Below are positions 33,573 through 42,328 of a DNA stretch of 42,570 bases, piece by piece. The translations under genes and the position numbers were made by a program. The notes under the pieces were generated by a model. The model ran no database searches and was not told the origin of the DNA. It was given only the letters and a program-made list of their open reading frames with translations. The stretch spans positions 1-42,570 of the forward strand of contig JBOEFZ010000049.1 of the NCBI GenBank assembly GCA_050633165.1. Reading direction: 5' to 3'. The DNA is from TMED27 sp050633165 (GTDB taxonomy: Bacteria > Pseudomonadota > Alphaproteobacteria > Micavibrionales > Micavibrionaceae). The stretch's first letter is position 1. Every line of letters begins with the position of its first letter.

Positions 33573-33668
33573 ATTTTCGAGCGTAATAAAAACCGTCCCT
33601 CGCCAAAAGTACGTTCATCAATCTTCGAATACTGGATGTTTTTTAAATATTCGCAAGGCGAATGGGGG

Positions 33669-33692
33669 TCGAATCCCTGTCTGTCCGCCATT
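33669..33692 (+). repeat. Direct repeat copy 2: duplicated 3' end of tRNA-Ser
   Basis: This 24-bp copy is identical to 33549-33572. No further tRNA sequence is upstream of it except a similar G-run, so it is not a tRNA gene. The 96 bp between the copies hold no gene; a 6-bp hairpin (ATTCGC, AAG, GCGAAT at 33649-33663) lies just before the second copy. This could be the scar of an integrated element. Confidence 0.8.
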
Positions 33693-35306
33693 TTATTTCC
33701 CCTCAACCACATCGGCATAATCGACAACCACACCATAATGCGGGTCTTCGTGAGAATCGACCTTTACGACATCCTTTGCATTTTTGAGCAATAAGGCGCA
33801 ATCAGGGCTAAGGTGAACAATTGTGAGCGTCTTCCCCGCTTCCTTATACTTCTCCGCCACAGCATCGATAGCCTTAAGCGCCGAATGATCCCATACCCGT
33901 GCCCCGCGAAAATCGATAACGATATTATCTTCCGCATCATTCTTCGGATTAAACAAATCCCGAAACCCCGCAATCGATCCAAAAAATAACGGCCCATGCA
34001 GCTGATAAATTTTTGTGTCTTTATCGGATCTACCATCAACATCCGCCCAAATGTGATGCGCCGATTTCCACGCATAGACAAGCGCGGAGACAATCACACC
34101 AATCACAACCGCAACGGCCAGATCATGCGCAACCGTAACCCCCGTTACCAATACAATCACAAACGCATCCTCACGCGGAATTTTATTCATAATCCGAATC
34201 GACGCCCACGCAAATGTGGAAATCACAACCATCATCATAAGCCCCGTCAACGCCGCCAACGGAATCATCTCGATCCATGTGGACGCAAACAGAATAAAAC
34301 ACAACAACGCCACCGCCGCCGTAATCCCCGACAAACGCCCGCGCCCACCGGATTTCATATTAATCATCGATTGCCCGATCATCGCGCACCCGCCCATAGA
34401 GCTAAAGAATCCGCAAGTCAGATTCGCCATCCCCTGCCCCACACATTCTTGCGAAGTGCGGCCACGCGTCTCGGTAATCTCATCAATCAGGGTCAGGGTC
34501 AAAAGGCTCTCAATCAACCCAATCGCCGCCAATGTCACCGCAATGGGAAAGATAATGCCAAGCGTCTCAAGCGTCATCGGCACCATCGGAATATGAAATT
34601 CCGGCAACCCGCCCGCCACGCTCGCCAAATCACCAACCGTCTGCGTATCAAGCTGCAGCCCGATCACAAGCCCCGACACAATAAGGATCGCCGCCAACGG
34701 CGCGGGCAAAAATTTACCCAGCTTGGGAATTTTTGGAAACACCCATATCACCGCCATCGTTAAAACAGTCAGGCCGAGCATGTAATACATCTGCATCCCT
34801 TCCATCCAACCACCGTTAAACAAAACGCCAATCGCGCTATGCCCGCCTTCGGCCTCATGCGTCGCATCTTTGAACTGCCCCAATTGCGCCAAAAAGATCA
34901 CAATCGCCAAGCCATTCACAAAGCCCAGCATCACCGGATACGGCACAAGGCGGATAAATTTCCCCAAATGAAATACCCCCGCCAAAACCTGCAACACCCC
35001 CGTCAAAACAATCGCCGCAAACAAATATTCCGGCCCATAGGCAACAACAAGCCCGACCATCGCCACCGCCATCGCACCCGTCGCACCGGAAATCATCCCG
35101 CTGCGCCCGCCAAAGGTCGAAGTAATCAATCCCACAAAAAACGCCGCATAAAGCCCCATCAACGGATCAAGCTTTGCCACAAACGCAAACGCAATCGCCT
35201 CGGGCACAAGCGCCAAGGCGACGGTTAACCCCGATAGCATATCCGTCTTAGGATCTTTGGTAAGGTCGAATTTATTAATAAGGTGAATCATAAAATTTTT
35301 CTTCAT
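33693..35306 (-). CDS. SulP-family inorganic anion transporter with STAS domain
   Basis: The 537-aa protein has about 10-12 membrane helices in residues 20-410, with the family hallmark PEAIAFAFVAKLDPLMGLYAAFF at about 35-57 and the FGGRSGMISGATGAMAV region. A STAS domain follows (about 430-530), with SIAGFRDLFNP and GARVWDHSALKAIDAVAEKY, whose aspartate and serine are at the usual signalling site. The family carries sulfate, bicarbonate or other anions; the substrate is open. The coding end lies immediately after the duplicated tRNA 3' end. The start at 35306 is chosen; an ATG at 35291 is an alternative. Confidence 0.9.
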   Translation of the reverse strand: MKKNFMIHLINKFDLTKDPKTDMLSGLTVALALVPEAIAFAFVAKLDPLMGLYAAFFVGLITSTFGGRSGMISGATGAMAVAMVGLVVAYGPEYLFAAIVLTGVLQVLAGVFHLGKFIRLVPYPVMLGFVNGLAIVIFLAQLGQFKDATHEAEGGHSAIGVLFNGGWMEGMQMYYMLGLTVLTMAVIWVFPKIPKLGKFLPAPLAAILIVSGLVIGLQLDTQTVGDLASVAGGLPEFHIPMVPMTLETLGIIFPIAVTLAAIGLIESLLTLTLIDEITETRGRTSQECVGQGMANLTCGFFSSMGGCAMIGQSMINMKSGGRGRLSGITAAVALLCFILFASTWIEMIPLAALTGLMMMVVISTFAWASIRIMNKIPREDAFVIVLVTGVTVAHDLAVAVVIGVIVSALVYAWKSAHHIWADVDGRSDKDTKIYQLHGPLFFGSIAGFRDLFNPKNDAEDNIVIDFRGARVWDHSALKAIDAVAEKYKEAGKTLTIVHLSPDCALLLKNAKDVVKVDSHEDPHYGVVVDYADVVEGK

Positions 35307-35412
35307 TAGAATTAAAACGCCCCAAACCCTATGGTTATCAATCCCTTATGTCCACCCCTCTTTTCCCGTTAGGGGACTAGCGCCGCACCTAAATAAGGTG
35401 TAAAGCTCACCC

Positions 35413-36195
35413 ATGTTTAATGATGATGTTTTATTAGCCTTCGGCGTTTGTATCGCCGCCGCCGCCGCAACAATGATCGGCGCGCTCAGTATATTCAGCG
35501 CACAAAAAGATAACGCCCGCCTGCTTTCTTTTGGTCTGGCTTTTGCCGGCGGGGCAATGGTGTATATCTCGTTGGTCGAAATTTTCTGGAAGGCGCACAC
35601 GGATTTTTCCAGCATTTTTGACGATAAAACCGCCTATACATACGCAACCTTCGCCTTTTTCGCCGGTGTCCTCCTGATCGCGACAATTGACCGCCTCATC
35701 CCCAATCCGCACAATGCCCTAACCGTTGAGGGCAATGATAAAACCGCCCTCAAACGCGTTGGCCTCATGGCGGCGCTCGCCATTACCGTCCATAATTTCC
35801 CCGAAGGTGCGGCAACCTTCTTCGCCACCCTCGAAGAGCCCGCCGTCGGCTCCTCCCTCGCCTTTGCCATCGCCGTGCATAACATCCCCGAAGGGGTGTC
35901 CATCGCGATTCCCGTCTATTACGCCACACAATGCAAAAAGACAGCCGTCCTCGCCTGCGGCATCTCCGCCATCGCCGAGCCAATCGGCGCGCTTATCGGT
36001 TACCTCGTCCTCGCCCCCTTCCTAAGCCCCTTTGCCTTCGCCATCATATTCGGCGTAATCGCAGGGGTGATGGTGTTTTTGGCGCTCGACGAACTCCTCC
36101 CAACAGCAAAGCGATACTCAACTGGACATGATACAGTCTACGGAATCGTCATCGGCATGGCCTGTATTGCATTAAGCCTTATACTTTTTCGTTGA
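35413..36195 (+). CDS. zupT: ZIP-family metal transporter (ZupT-like)
   Basis: The 260-aa protein has eight predicted membrane helices and the two signature motifs HNFPEG (127-132) and HNIPEG (156-161), whose His and Glu bind zinc or another divalent metal in the transport path. The length and motif pair fit ZupT, which takes up zinc, iron and other metals. The 106-bp region to the divergent SulP gene holds a small CACCT/AGGTG hairpin (CACCTAAATAAGGTG) just upstream of the start, and no certain promoter. The stop codon lies inside the -35 box of the rplU promoter. Confidence 0.92.
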   Translation: MFNDDVLLAFGVCIAAAAATMIGALSIFSAQKDNARLLSFGLAFAGGAMVYISLVEIFWKAHTDFSSIFDDKTAYTYATFAFFAGVLLIATIDRLIPNPHNALTVEGNDKTALKRVGLMAALAITVHNFPEGAATFFATLEEPAVGSSLAFAIAVHNIPEGVSIAIPVYYATQCKKTAVLACGISAIAEPIGALIGYLVLAPFLSPFAFAIIFGVIAGVMVFLALDELLPTAKRYSTGHDTVYGIVIGMACIALSLILFR

Positions 36196-36221
36196 CAGGG
36201 CATAGGGCAAGGGCGTATAAA
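36192..36221 (+). promoter_or_regulatory. Sigma70-type promoter of rplU-rpmA
   Basis: TTGACA at 36192-36197 matches the -35 consensus and TATAAA at 36216-36221 is close to the -10 consensus, with an 18-base spacer. The -35 box overlaps the zupT stop codon. The ribosome binding site AATAGGA follows at 36234-36240, ten bases before the rplU start. This is the best promoter match I see in the window. Confidence 0.75.
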
Positions 36222-36249
36222 GCCGCTTCAATTAATAGGAATTACAATT

Positions 36250-36552
36250 ATGTTTGCAGTTATTCGTACAGGTGGTAAGCAATACCGCGTTCAAAAAGAC
36301 GATAAAATCGAGATCGAGAAGCTTGACGTTAAAGAAGGCGATAAAATCGACTTCGACGAAATCCTTTTCGTGGACGGTAAAATCGGAGCGCCATTGGTTA
36401 AGGGGGCGACAGTCGCCGCAACCGTCGTCGCACAAAAACGCGCACCAAAGGTTACAGTATTTAAAAAGAAACGTCGTCAGAACTATCGCCGTAAAATCGG
36501 CCATAAGCAGCCTCTGACACTCGTTCAAATCACAGATATCAAAGCGGCTTAA
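36250..36552 (+). CDS. rplU: 50S ribosomal protein L21
   Basis: L21 is a large-subunit protein that binds 23S rRNA near L20. The 100-aa protein starts MFAVIRTGGKQYRV, the family opening, and has the KRRQNYRRKIGHKQPLT motif near residues 74-90. It is followed by rpmA after 31 bases, the almost universal pairing. The promoter at 36192-36221 and the AGGA site drive it. Confidence 0.98.
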   Translation: MFAVIRTGGKQYRVQKDDKIEIEKLDVKEGDKIDFDEILFVDGKIGAPLVKGATVAATVVAQKRAPKVTVFKKKRRQNYRRKIGHKQPLTLVQITDIKAA

Positions 36553-36583
36553 TAAAACCGTTTAGCACAGGAAGGACTTTAAA

Positions 36584-36868
36584 ATGGCACATAAAAAAGC
36601 AGGTGGTAGTTCCAGAAACGGTCGCGACTCAGCAGGTCGTCGTTTAGGCGTTAAAAAATCCGGCGGACAAGACGTCCTTGCGGGAAACATCATCATCCGT
36701 CAACGCGGCACAAAATATGATGCCGGACGCAATGTTGGTGTCGGTAAAGACCACACAATCTTCGCCCTCCTTGATGGCAACGTCCTCTTCACAAGAGGCC
36801 AAGGCGGAAAATCAATCGTAAATGTTGTTCCGGCAAATGATGGCACAACCGCCGCTGCTGCTGAATAA
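36584..36868 (+). CDS. rpmA: 50S ribosomal protein L27
   Basis: L27 sits near the peptidyl-transferase centre with its N-terminal tail. The 94-aa protein begins MAHKKAGGSSRNGRDSAGRRLGVK, with the conserved basic tail, and continues with GGQDVLAGNIIIRQRGTKY. There is no cleavable N-terminal extension of the Firmicute type. AGGAAGG upstream is a strong ribosome binding site. A terminator follows after 25 bases. Confidence 0.98.
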   Translation: MAHKKAGGSSRNGRDSAGRRLGVKKSGGQDVLAGNIIIRQRGTKYDAGRNVGVGKDHTIFALLDGNVLFTRGQGGKSIVNVVPANDGTTAAAAE

Positions 36869-36893
36869 GATTTACGTGATATAAATGTTTCAA

Positions 36894-36921
36894 GGGGAAG
36901 GTTGTAACCTTTCCCTTTTTT
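36894..36921 (+). terminator. Rho-independent terminator after rpmA
   Basis: An 8-bp stem (GGGGAAGG with CCTTTCCC, one G-T pair) and a 6-base loop TTGTAA are followed by six T residues. It sits between rpmA and obg and should end or reduce the ribosomal-protein transcript before obg. Confidence 0.8.
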
Positions 36922-36933
36922 ATTGGAAAAACG

Positions 36934-37968
36934 ATGAAGTTCTTAGACCAAGCAAAAATCTATATCCAAAGCGGCGACGGCGGCGCGGGATGCTTGAGCT
37001 TCCGGCGCGAGAAAAACATCGCCATGGGCGGCCCTGATGGCGGCAATGGCGGTAAGGGCGGCGACGTTGTCTTTGAATGCGCCGATGCCATGAACACCCT
37101 CATCGATTTCCGCTACAACCAACATTTCAAAGCCTCTAAAGGTGAGCACGGCAAGGGTGACAACCGCACCGGCGCACATGGCGAGGATTGTATCATCCGC
37201 GTCCCCCTCGGCACGCAAATCCTTGATGACGACAAAGAAACAATCCTCCACGATTTCACCAAAGTCGGCGAGCGTAAAATCTTCCTGATGGGCGGCGATG
37301 GAGGATTCGGCAATGCCCGCTATAAATCCTCCACCAACCAAGCCCCACGCAAAACTACCCCTGGCTGGCCCGGACAGGAAATGCCGGTATGGCTTCGCCT
37401 CAAACTCATCGCGGATGCGGGGCTAGTCGGCCTTCCCAACGCCGGAAAATCAACCTTCCTCGCCGCATGTTCCAACGCAAAACCAAAAATCGCCGATTAC
37501 CCCTTCACCACCATTCACCCGAATCTAGGCGTTGTAAAAGCGGGCGAGTTTGACTTCGTCCTCGCCGATATCCCCGGCCTTATCGAGGGCGCATCCCAAG
37601 GGCAAGGCCTCGGCGATCGATTCTTGGGGCATGTGGAGCGCACAAACGTCCTTCTCCACCTCATCGACATTACGGGGGACGACGCATTCGACGCATACAC
37701 CACCATCCGCAAGGAGCTAACCGAATATGGCTGCGCGCTTGAGGATAAAGAGGAAATCATCGCCCTGAATAAATGTGACGCATTGGGCGAAGAACTCTCC
37801 GCCGAACTCGCCAAAGAGCTGGAAGCCAAAACCGGAAAGCCCGTCTACACAATCTCCGCCGTTGCGCATCAAAATATAGACACAATTCTATACAAGCTCT
37901 CCCAAACCATCCAAGACGCCAGAAAAGACCCGCGTGCCGACGATTTCATAGACCCCGCATACTCATAA
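36934..37968 (+). CDS. obg: GTPase Obg (CgtA)
   Basis: Obg is an essential GTPase linked to 50S ribosome assembly and stress control. The N-terminal glycine-rich Obg fold (1-158) has GDGGAGCLSFRREK and GGPDGGNGGKGGDVV. The G domain follows with G1 GLPNAGKST, G3 DIPGLIEGASQGQGLG and G4 NKCD. At 344 aa it lacks the extra C-terminal OCT domain of some bacteria, as is normal in alphaproteobacteria. It starts behind GGAAA, 66 bases after rpmA and past the terminator. Confidence 0.97.
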   Translation: MKFLDQAKIYIQSGDGGAGCLSFRREKNIAMGGPDGGNGGKGGDVVFECADAMNTLIDFRYNQHFKASKGEHGKGDNRTGAHGEDCIIRVPLGTQILDDDKETILHDFTKVGERKIFLMGGDGGFGNARYKSSTNQAPRKTTPGWPGQEMPVWLRLKLIADAGLVGLPNAGKSTFLAACSNAKPKIADYPFTTIHPNLGVVKAGEFDFVLADIPGLIEGASQGQGLGDRFLGHVERTNVLLHLIDITGDDAFDAYTTIRKELTEYGCALEDKEEIIALNKCDALGEELSAELAKELEAKTGKPVYTISAVAHQNIDTILYKLSQTIQDARKDPRADDFIDPAYS

Positions 37969-38004
37969 CGCGTATCGTCCCTTGTATCCCCGCGTATAAT
38001 CGTT

Positions 38005-39222
38005 ATGATTGCGACCATGCCTATAACGACTCAAGAAATCCTTAAAAACGCTGAAACCATAGTTCTTAAAATCGGCTCTGCCATCCTCTGCGATCTTCAA
38101 ACGGGCGCGGTCAATCAAAAATGGCTCCAAGCCTTCGTTGACGATGTGGATGAGCTATACCAACAAGGCAAAAAAATCATCATCGTCTCTTCCGGCGCGG
38201 TTGCGCTCGGGCGTAATGATATTGGCATCGCAAGCGACCAACGCCCCTCCGAAATCCCGCTCGAACTTAAACAAGCCGCCGCATCAGTCGGGCAATTCTA
38301 CCTCTTCAACGCCTATTTCAAGGCCTTTAAGGAGCATGATTTCACCGCCGGACAAATCCTTCTGACAATGTCGGAAACGGAAAATTGGCGTATGCATCTT
38401 AATGCACGTGAAACCATTACCACTCTGCTCGGTCGTGGTATCATCCCGATCATCAATGAAAATGACACAATCTCCACCGGTGAAATCCGCTTCGGCGATA
38501 ATGATAAGCTTGCTGTACGTGTCGCGCAAATGGTTGATGCCGACGCGGTTGTGCTTCTCTCCACCACCGACGGGCTATACCGCGCTAACCCTGATGAAGA
38601 CCCCAAAGCACCATTCATCCCGCTCGTTAAAACCATCACCGAAAACCACGTGAACATCGCGGGCGACGCGGTTGCCGGCCTATCCACCGGCGGCATGAAA
38701 ACAAAGATCGAGGCCGCAATCTCCGCCACCCATGCCGGCATCCACATGATCATCACAAACGGCGAAGAAAACTCCGCCCTAAGCGCCCTATGCAAGGACA
38801 AGGATAAGAAAAACACCCTCTTCACCGCCGAAGAAAATGTCGCAAACGCTCGCAAAACATGGATCAAAGCGCATCTAAACCCAAAAGGATCGCTCACCAT
38901 CGATGAAGGCGCGGAAAAGGCACTGGATCAAAATAACAGCCTCCTCCCCATTGGCATAAAATCCATCGACGGCGAATTTGATCGCGGCGATGTCGTCCTC
39001 ATCAAAAACCATTTCGAAGAAACAATCGGAATCGGAATCGCTGCCTTCCCCTCTAACGAAGTTTTCCTCATCATCGGACGGCGCAGCGAAGACATCCCCA
39101 TGATCATCGGCTATGCCGGACGAACTGAGGTCATCCACCGCAATGACCTCGTCCTCTACGACACCCCCCTCCAAGCCATTCAAAACGAACAGAATTTAGA
39201 GAATGACACAGCAAACACCTAA
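38005..39222 (+). CDS. proB: Glutamate 5-kinase
   Basis: ProB phosphorylates glutamate, the first step of proline synthesis. The amino-acid kinase domain (about 15-275) has VLKIGSAIL, IIIVSSGAVALGRNDIG, INENDTIS and FGDNDKLAVRVA; the PUA domain covers about 295-385. Length is 405 aa from ATG 38005, or 401 aa from ATG 38017, and neither has a clear ribosome binding site. proA is not next to it. The 3' end overlaps pepN by 20 bases. Confidence 0.95.
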   Translation: MIATMPITTQEILKNAETIVLKIGSAILCDLQTGAVNQKWLQAFVDDVDELYQQGKKIIIVSSGAVALGRNDIGIASDQRPSEIPLELKQAAASVGQFYLFNAYFKAFKEHDFTAGQILLTMSETENWRMHLNARETITTLLGRGIIPIINENDTISTGEIRFGDNDKLAVRVAQMVDADAVVLLSTTDGLYRANPDEDPKAPFIPLVKTITENHVNIAGDAVAGLSTGGMKTKIEAAISATHAGIHMIITNGEENSALSALCKDKDKKNTLFTAEENVANARKTWIKAHLNPKGSLTIDEGAEKALDQNNSLLPIGIKSIDGEFDRGDVVLIKNHFEETIGIGIAAFPSNEVFLIIGRRSEDIPMIIGYAGRTEVIHRNDLVLYDTPLQAIQNEQNLENDTANT

Positions 39223-41806
39223 AACAATATACCTCAAAGATTATCGCCCCTACCCCTTCGCTGTTAAGCACGTACATCTTACATTCGACCTGCGCGACGG
39301 GCACACAATCGTCACCACGAAATCAACATTCAAACGCACCGATGCATCCGCAAAAGAAGTCTTTTTGAACGGCGAAGATCTGGAATTGCTCTCCGTCCGC
39401 ATCGATGATGTGGAAATCGACACCTACACCAAAACCGATGAATCCCTAACCATCCCCTGCGCATCCGATGCATTCACCCTCGAAATACAAACCAAAATAA
39501 AACCCGAAGAAAACACCCGCCTCGAAGGGCTGTACGTCTCCGGCGGGAACTATTGCACACAATGCGAAGCCGAAGGCTTCCGCCGCATCACCTACTTCCC
39601 CGACCGCCCAGACGTGCTCAGCATTTATACCGTACGCATTGAGGCCGATAAAAAATACCCCATCCTCCTCTCCAACGGTAACCCCGGAGAGGCAGGCAAT
39701 ATAGACGCAAATCGCCACTACGCCGAATGGCACGACCCATTCCCTAAACCATGCTACCTATTCGCCCTCGTCGCCGGAGATTTGGAATGCGTCAAGGACA
39801 CGTACACCACAAAATCCGGCCGCAAAGTCGACTTGCGCATCTATGTCCGCGCGGGCGATGAGGGGCAATGCGATCACGCCATGCAATCCTTAAAAAAATC
39901 CATGAAATGGGATGAAGACACGTACGGCCTTGAATATGAGCACGACATCTTCAACATCGTCGCCGTATCCGATTTCAACATGGGCGCAATGGAAAACACA
40001 TCGCTGAATATCTTCAACACCGCCCTTGTCCTCGCCGCCCAAGAAACCGCCACCGACCAAGATTTCATGCGCGTAGAAAGCGTCATCGCCCACGAATATT
40101 TCCACAATTGGAGCGGCAACCGCGTCACCTGCCGCGACTGGTTCCAGCTCTCCTTAAAAGAAGGCCTAACCGTCTTCCGCGACCAGGAATTCTCCGCTGA
40201 CCTCAACTCAAAAGACGTACAGCGCATCGACGATGTAACCCATCTCCGCCGCCTGCAATTCGCCGAAGATGCAGGGCCACTCGCCCACCCCATTCGCCCC
40301 GATAACTATATCGAGATCAATAATTTCTACACCATGACCGTGTATGAAAAGGGCGCAGAAGTCATTCGCATGATCCGCACACTCCTCGGTGCAGAAAACT
40401 ACCGCAAGGGCACAGACCTCTATTTCTCCCGCCATGATGGCCAAGCCGTAACCTGCGAGAATTTCGTTGATTGCATGCAAGAAGCCAGCGGCATAGACCT
40501 AACCCAATTCCGCCTCTGGTATTCCCAAGCTGGAACGCCGGAAGTCACATTCAGCGGCGAATACGATGAATCTAAAAACACGTACACCGCAACCTTAACC
40601 CAATCCACGCCACCAACACCAAGCCAAGACACAAAAGAACCGATGCATATTCCCGTTGCGCTTGGCTTGTTGGATAAAAACGGCAAAGACCTCATCGACA
40701 CACAAATTTTGCATCTAAAAGAAGCAACACAAAAATTCGAAATTCCGGTCAATGAAGCCCCGACCCCATCAATCCTGCGTGGATTTTCCGCCCCCGTACG
40801 TCTCGAAACAAACCTCGATAATCACTCCCTGACCTTCCTCCTCCTCAACGACAATGACGGTTTCAACGCATGGGAAGCCGGACAAACCCTATACCTCAAA
40901 ATGCTAAACAGCATGATCGAGCAAGACAGCAAAGATGTCTGCCCTCGCTTCCTCGAAACCATAGGCACGCTGATCGATAGCGGCTTTGAAGAGGGCACAG
41001 ACAAAGCCCTGCTCGCCCGAAAACTAACCTTGCCAAGCATCGCCATGATCGGGCAAGAGCGCGAAATCATCGATCCCGACGCCATAAGCAAGGCACGCCA
41101 AGCCTTCCTCGCCGCGATGAAACGCACCCACCGCAAATCATTGGACAAGCTCTACGCCTCCCTATCCGATACCGGTGAATTCACAATCACCCCCGCCGCC
41201 ATGGGGCGACGCGCTCTGCGCAATACTATCCTTGGCATCCTAAGCGCCACAAACGGCACAGGCTGCGCCAAACTCGCCCACAGCCACTATGAAACCGCCG
41301 ACAACATGACCGACCGCATCGCCGCACTATCCCGCTTGGCGGATAACGGCAATGAACAACGCGACATGGGCTTTGATGATTTTTACGAGCGTTTTAAAAC
41401 CTACCCCCTCGTCATAGATAAATATTTCTCATTACAAGCAGCCGCTTCACGAAAAGATATAATAAATAACCTTAAAGACCTGCGGCAACACCCTGACTTT
41501 AATATCAAAAACCCTAATCGAGTTCGCTCCCTGTACGCGTCCTTCGCCATGAATAACCCCACCGCATTCCATGCAAAAGATGGATCAGGGTACGAATTTC
41601 TTACCGATGCGATTATCGAGCTTAACACCATAAACCCCCAAATCGCCGCCCGCCTCCTCACCCCCTTGCGGGAGTGGAAACGCTATACCGCCGATCGTCA
41701 GGAAAAAATGAAAGCCGCGTTGGAACGCATCCTCGCAACCCCCGACCTCTCCCCCGATGTTTTCGAAATCGCCAGCAAATCATTAAGCAAATCACTAAAG
41801 GGATAA
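39203..41806 (+). CDS. pepN: Aminopeptidase N (M1 family)
   Basis: PepN is a zinc aminopeptidase that removes N-terminal residues from peptides in the cytoplasm. The exopeptidase motif GAMEN is at 261-265, and the zinc motif is H297-E298-Y-F-H301, with the third ligand, a glutamate in the VFRDQEFS helix, about 19 residues later. The length of 867 aa and the C-terminal helical domain (about 540-867) are typical of the proteobacterial PepN group. It starts within the last 20 bases of proB, and the next gene begins three bases after its stop. Confidence 0.96.
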   Translation: MTQQTPKTIYLKDYRPYPFAVKHVHLTFDLRDGHTIVTTKSTFKRTDASAKEVFLNGEDLELLSVRIDDVEIDTYTKTDESLTIPCASDAFTLEIQTKIKPEENTRLEGLYVSGGNYCTQCEAEGFRRITYFPDRPDVLSIYTVRIEADKKYPILLSNGNPGEAGNIDANRHYAEWHDPFPKPCYLFALVAGDLECVKDTYTTKSGRKVDLRIYVRAGDEGQCDHAMQSLKKSMKWDEDTYGLEYEHDIFNIVAVSDFNMGAMENTSLNIFNTALVLAAQETATDQDFMRVESVIAHEYFHNWSGNRVTCRDWFQLSLKEGLTVFRDQEFSADLNSKDVQRIDDVTHLRRLQFAEDAGPLAHPIRPDNYIEINNFYTMTVYEKGAEVIRMIRTLLGAENYRKGTDLYFSRHDGQAVTCENFVDCMQEASGIDLTQFRLWYSQAGTPEVTFSGEYDESKNTYTATLTQSTPPTPSQDTKEPMHIPVALGLLDKNGKDLIDTQILHLKEATQKFEIPVNEAPTPSILRGFSAPVRLETNLDNHSLTFLLLNDNDGFNAWEAGQTLYLKMLNSMIEQDSKDVCPRFLETIGTLIDSGFEEGTDKALLARKLTLPSIAMIGQEREIIDPDAISKARQAFLAAMKRTHRKSLDKLYASLSDTGEFTITPAAMGRRALRNTILGILSATNGTGCAKLAHSHYETADNMTDRIAALSRLADNGNEQRDMGFDDFYERFKTYPLVIDKYFSLQAAASRKDIINNLKDLRQHPDFNIKNPNRVRSLYASFAMNNPTAFHAKDGSGYEFLTDAIIELNTINPQIAARLLTPLREWKRYTADRQEKMKAALERILATPDLSPDVFEIASKSLSKSLKG

Positions 41807-41808
41807 AA

Positions 41809-42318
41809 ATGTACGCAATCGGCGATAAGGTCACCGTCAATGACCGCATGCAAACGGACTACACCTATCGCATAGACGCCCCCATGGGCGAGGATTTTGC
41901 CCCGAAATTCATCCCACACTTCACCCCCAAAGAAATGCTCGCGCTCGGCGTATTCGAGGGGAAATATTGCAATGATTGCCGCAATGAGCTCCCCGCCGAT
42001 TGGTTCGAAAACGCCAAAATAAGCGACATCGCCGACACATCCCTAAACTACTTCAAAATCAAAAGCCGCCAACCATTACAAGTCTGGCGGCAAAAGGGCT
42101 GGATCATCGATCCCGATGTGCGGGGCTGGTTTCAATGGTATTGCCGCTATTATCTCGGTCGCCGCATCCCCGAGATTGATAGCTTCCAAATCAAGCGATG
42201 GCGAGCCTTCACCCGCCACGCCGGACAAATCCGCGCCAATTGCGATGCGGGCAATTTAGATTGCCGCCCAAGGCAGCGCCAAGGCCTCCTCCAATGGTCG
42301 CATGATCCCTTTATCTGA
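41809..42318 (+). CDS. Conserved hypothetical protein (169 aa)
   Basis: I do not recognise a named family. The protein has an N-terminal part with YCNDC (one CxxC), a middle part with LNYFKIKSRQPLQVWRQKGW and WFQWYCRYYLGRRIPE, and a C-terminal RQRQGLLQWSHDPF. It is rich in Trp, Tyr and Arg, with no signal peptide or membrane helix. I chose ATG 41809, behind AAAGGG, because it lies just after the pepN stop. A longer reading from 41674 overlaps pepN by 130 bases and has no support. Position between pepN and rnhB suggests co-transcription. Binding of nucleic acid or metal is possible, but nothing proves it. Confidence 0.75.
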   Translation: MYAIGDKVTVNDRMQTDYTYRIDAPMGEDFAPKFIPHFTPKEMLALGVFEGKYCNDCRNELPADWFENAKISDIADTSLNYFKIKSRQPLQVWRQKGWIIDPDVRGWFQWYCRYYLGRRIPEIDSFQIKRWRAFTRHAGQIRANCDAGNLDCRPRQRQGLLQWSHDPFI

Positions 42319-42328
42319 GGAATTCCCG

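Noticed and set aside
33649..33663. Hairpin ATTCGC-AAG-GCGAAT as a terminator
   Set aside because: No T-tract follows on either strand, so it is not a rho-independent terminator. It may belong to the integration scar.
33473..33736. A reading frame covering tRNA-Ser and its duplicated end
   Set aside because: It is translated from the tRNA gene and the repeat, which explains its internal repetition.
33996..34763. A 255-residue reading frame on the + strand opposite the SulP gene
   Set aside because: Its composition is extreme (Arg, His, Asn, Gln, Pro) and it is exactly antisense to a well-supported transporter. No ribosome binding site or family motif.
37995..38000. TATAAT before proB as a promoter -10 box
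   Set aside because: No -35 box at 16-18 bases upstream, so it is not supported, although the lack of a ribosome binding site for proB leaves the start region unexplained.
41674..41808. An upstream extension of the gene at 41809-42318
   Set aside because: It overlaps pepN by 133 bases, and the residues there are an out-of-frame reading of pepN. ATG 41809 has its own ribosome binding site.
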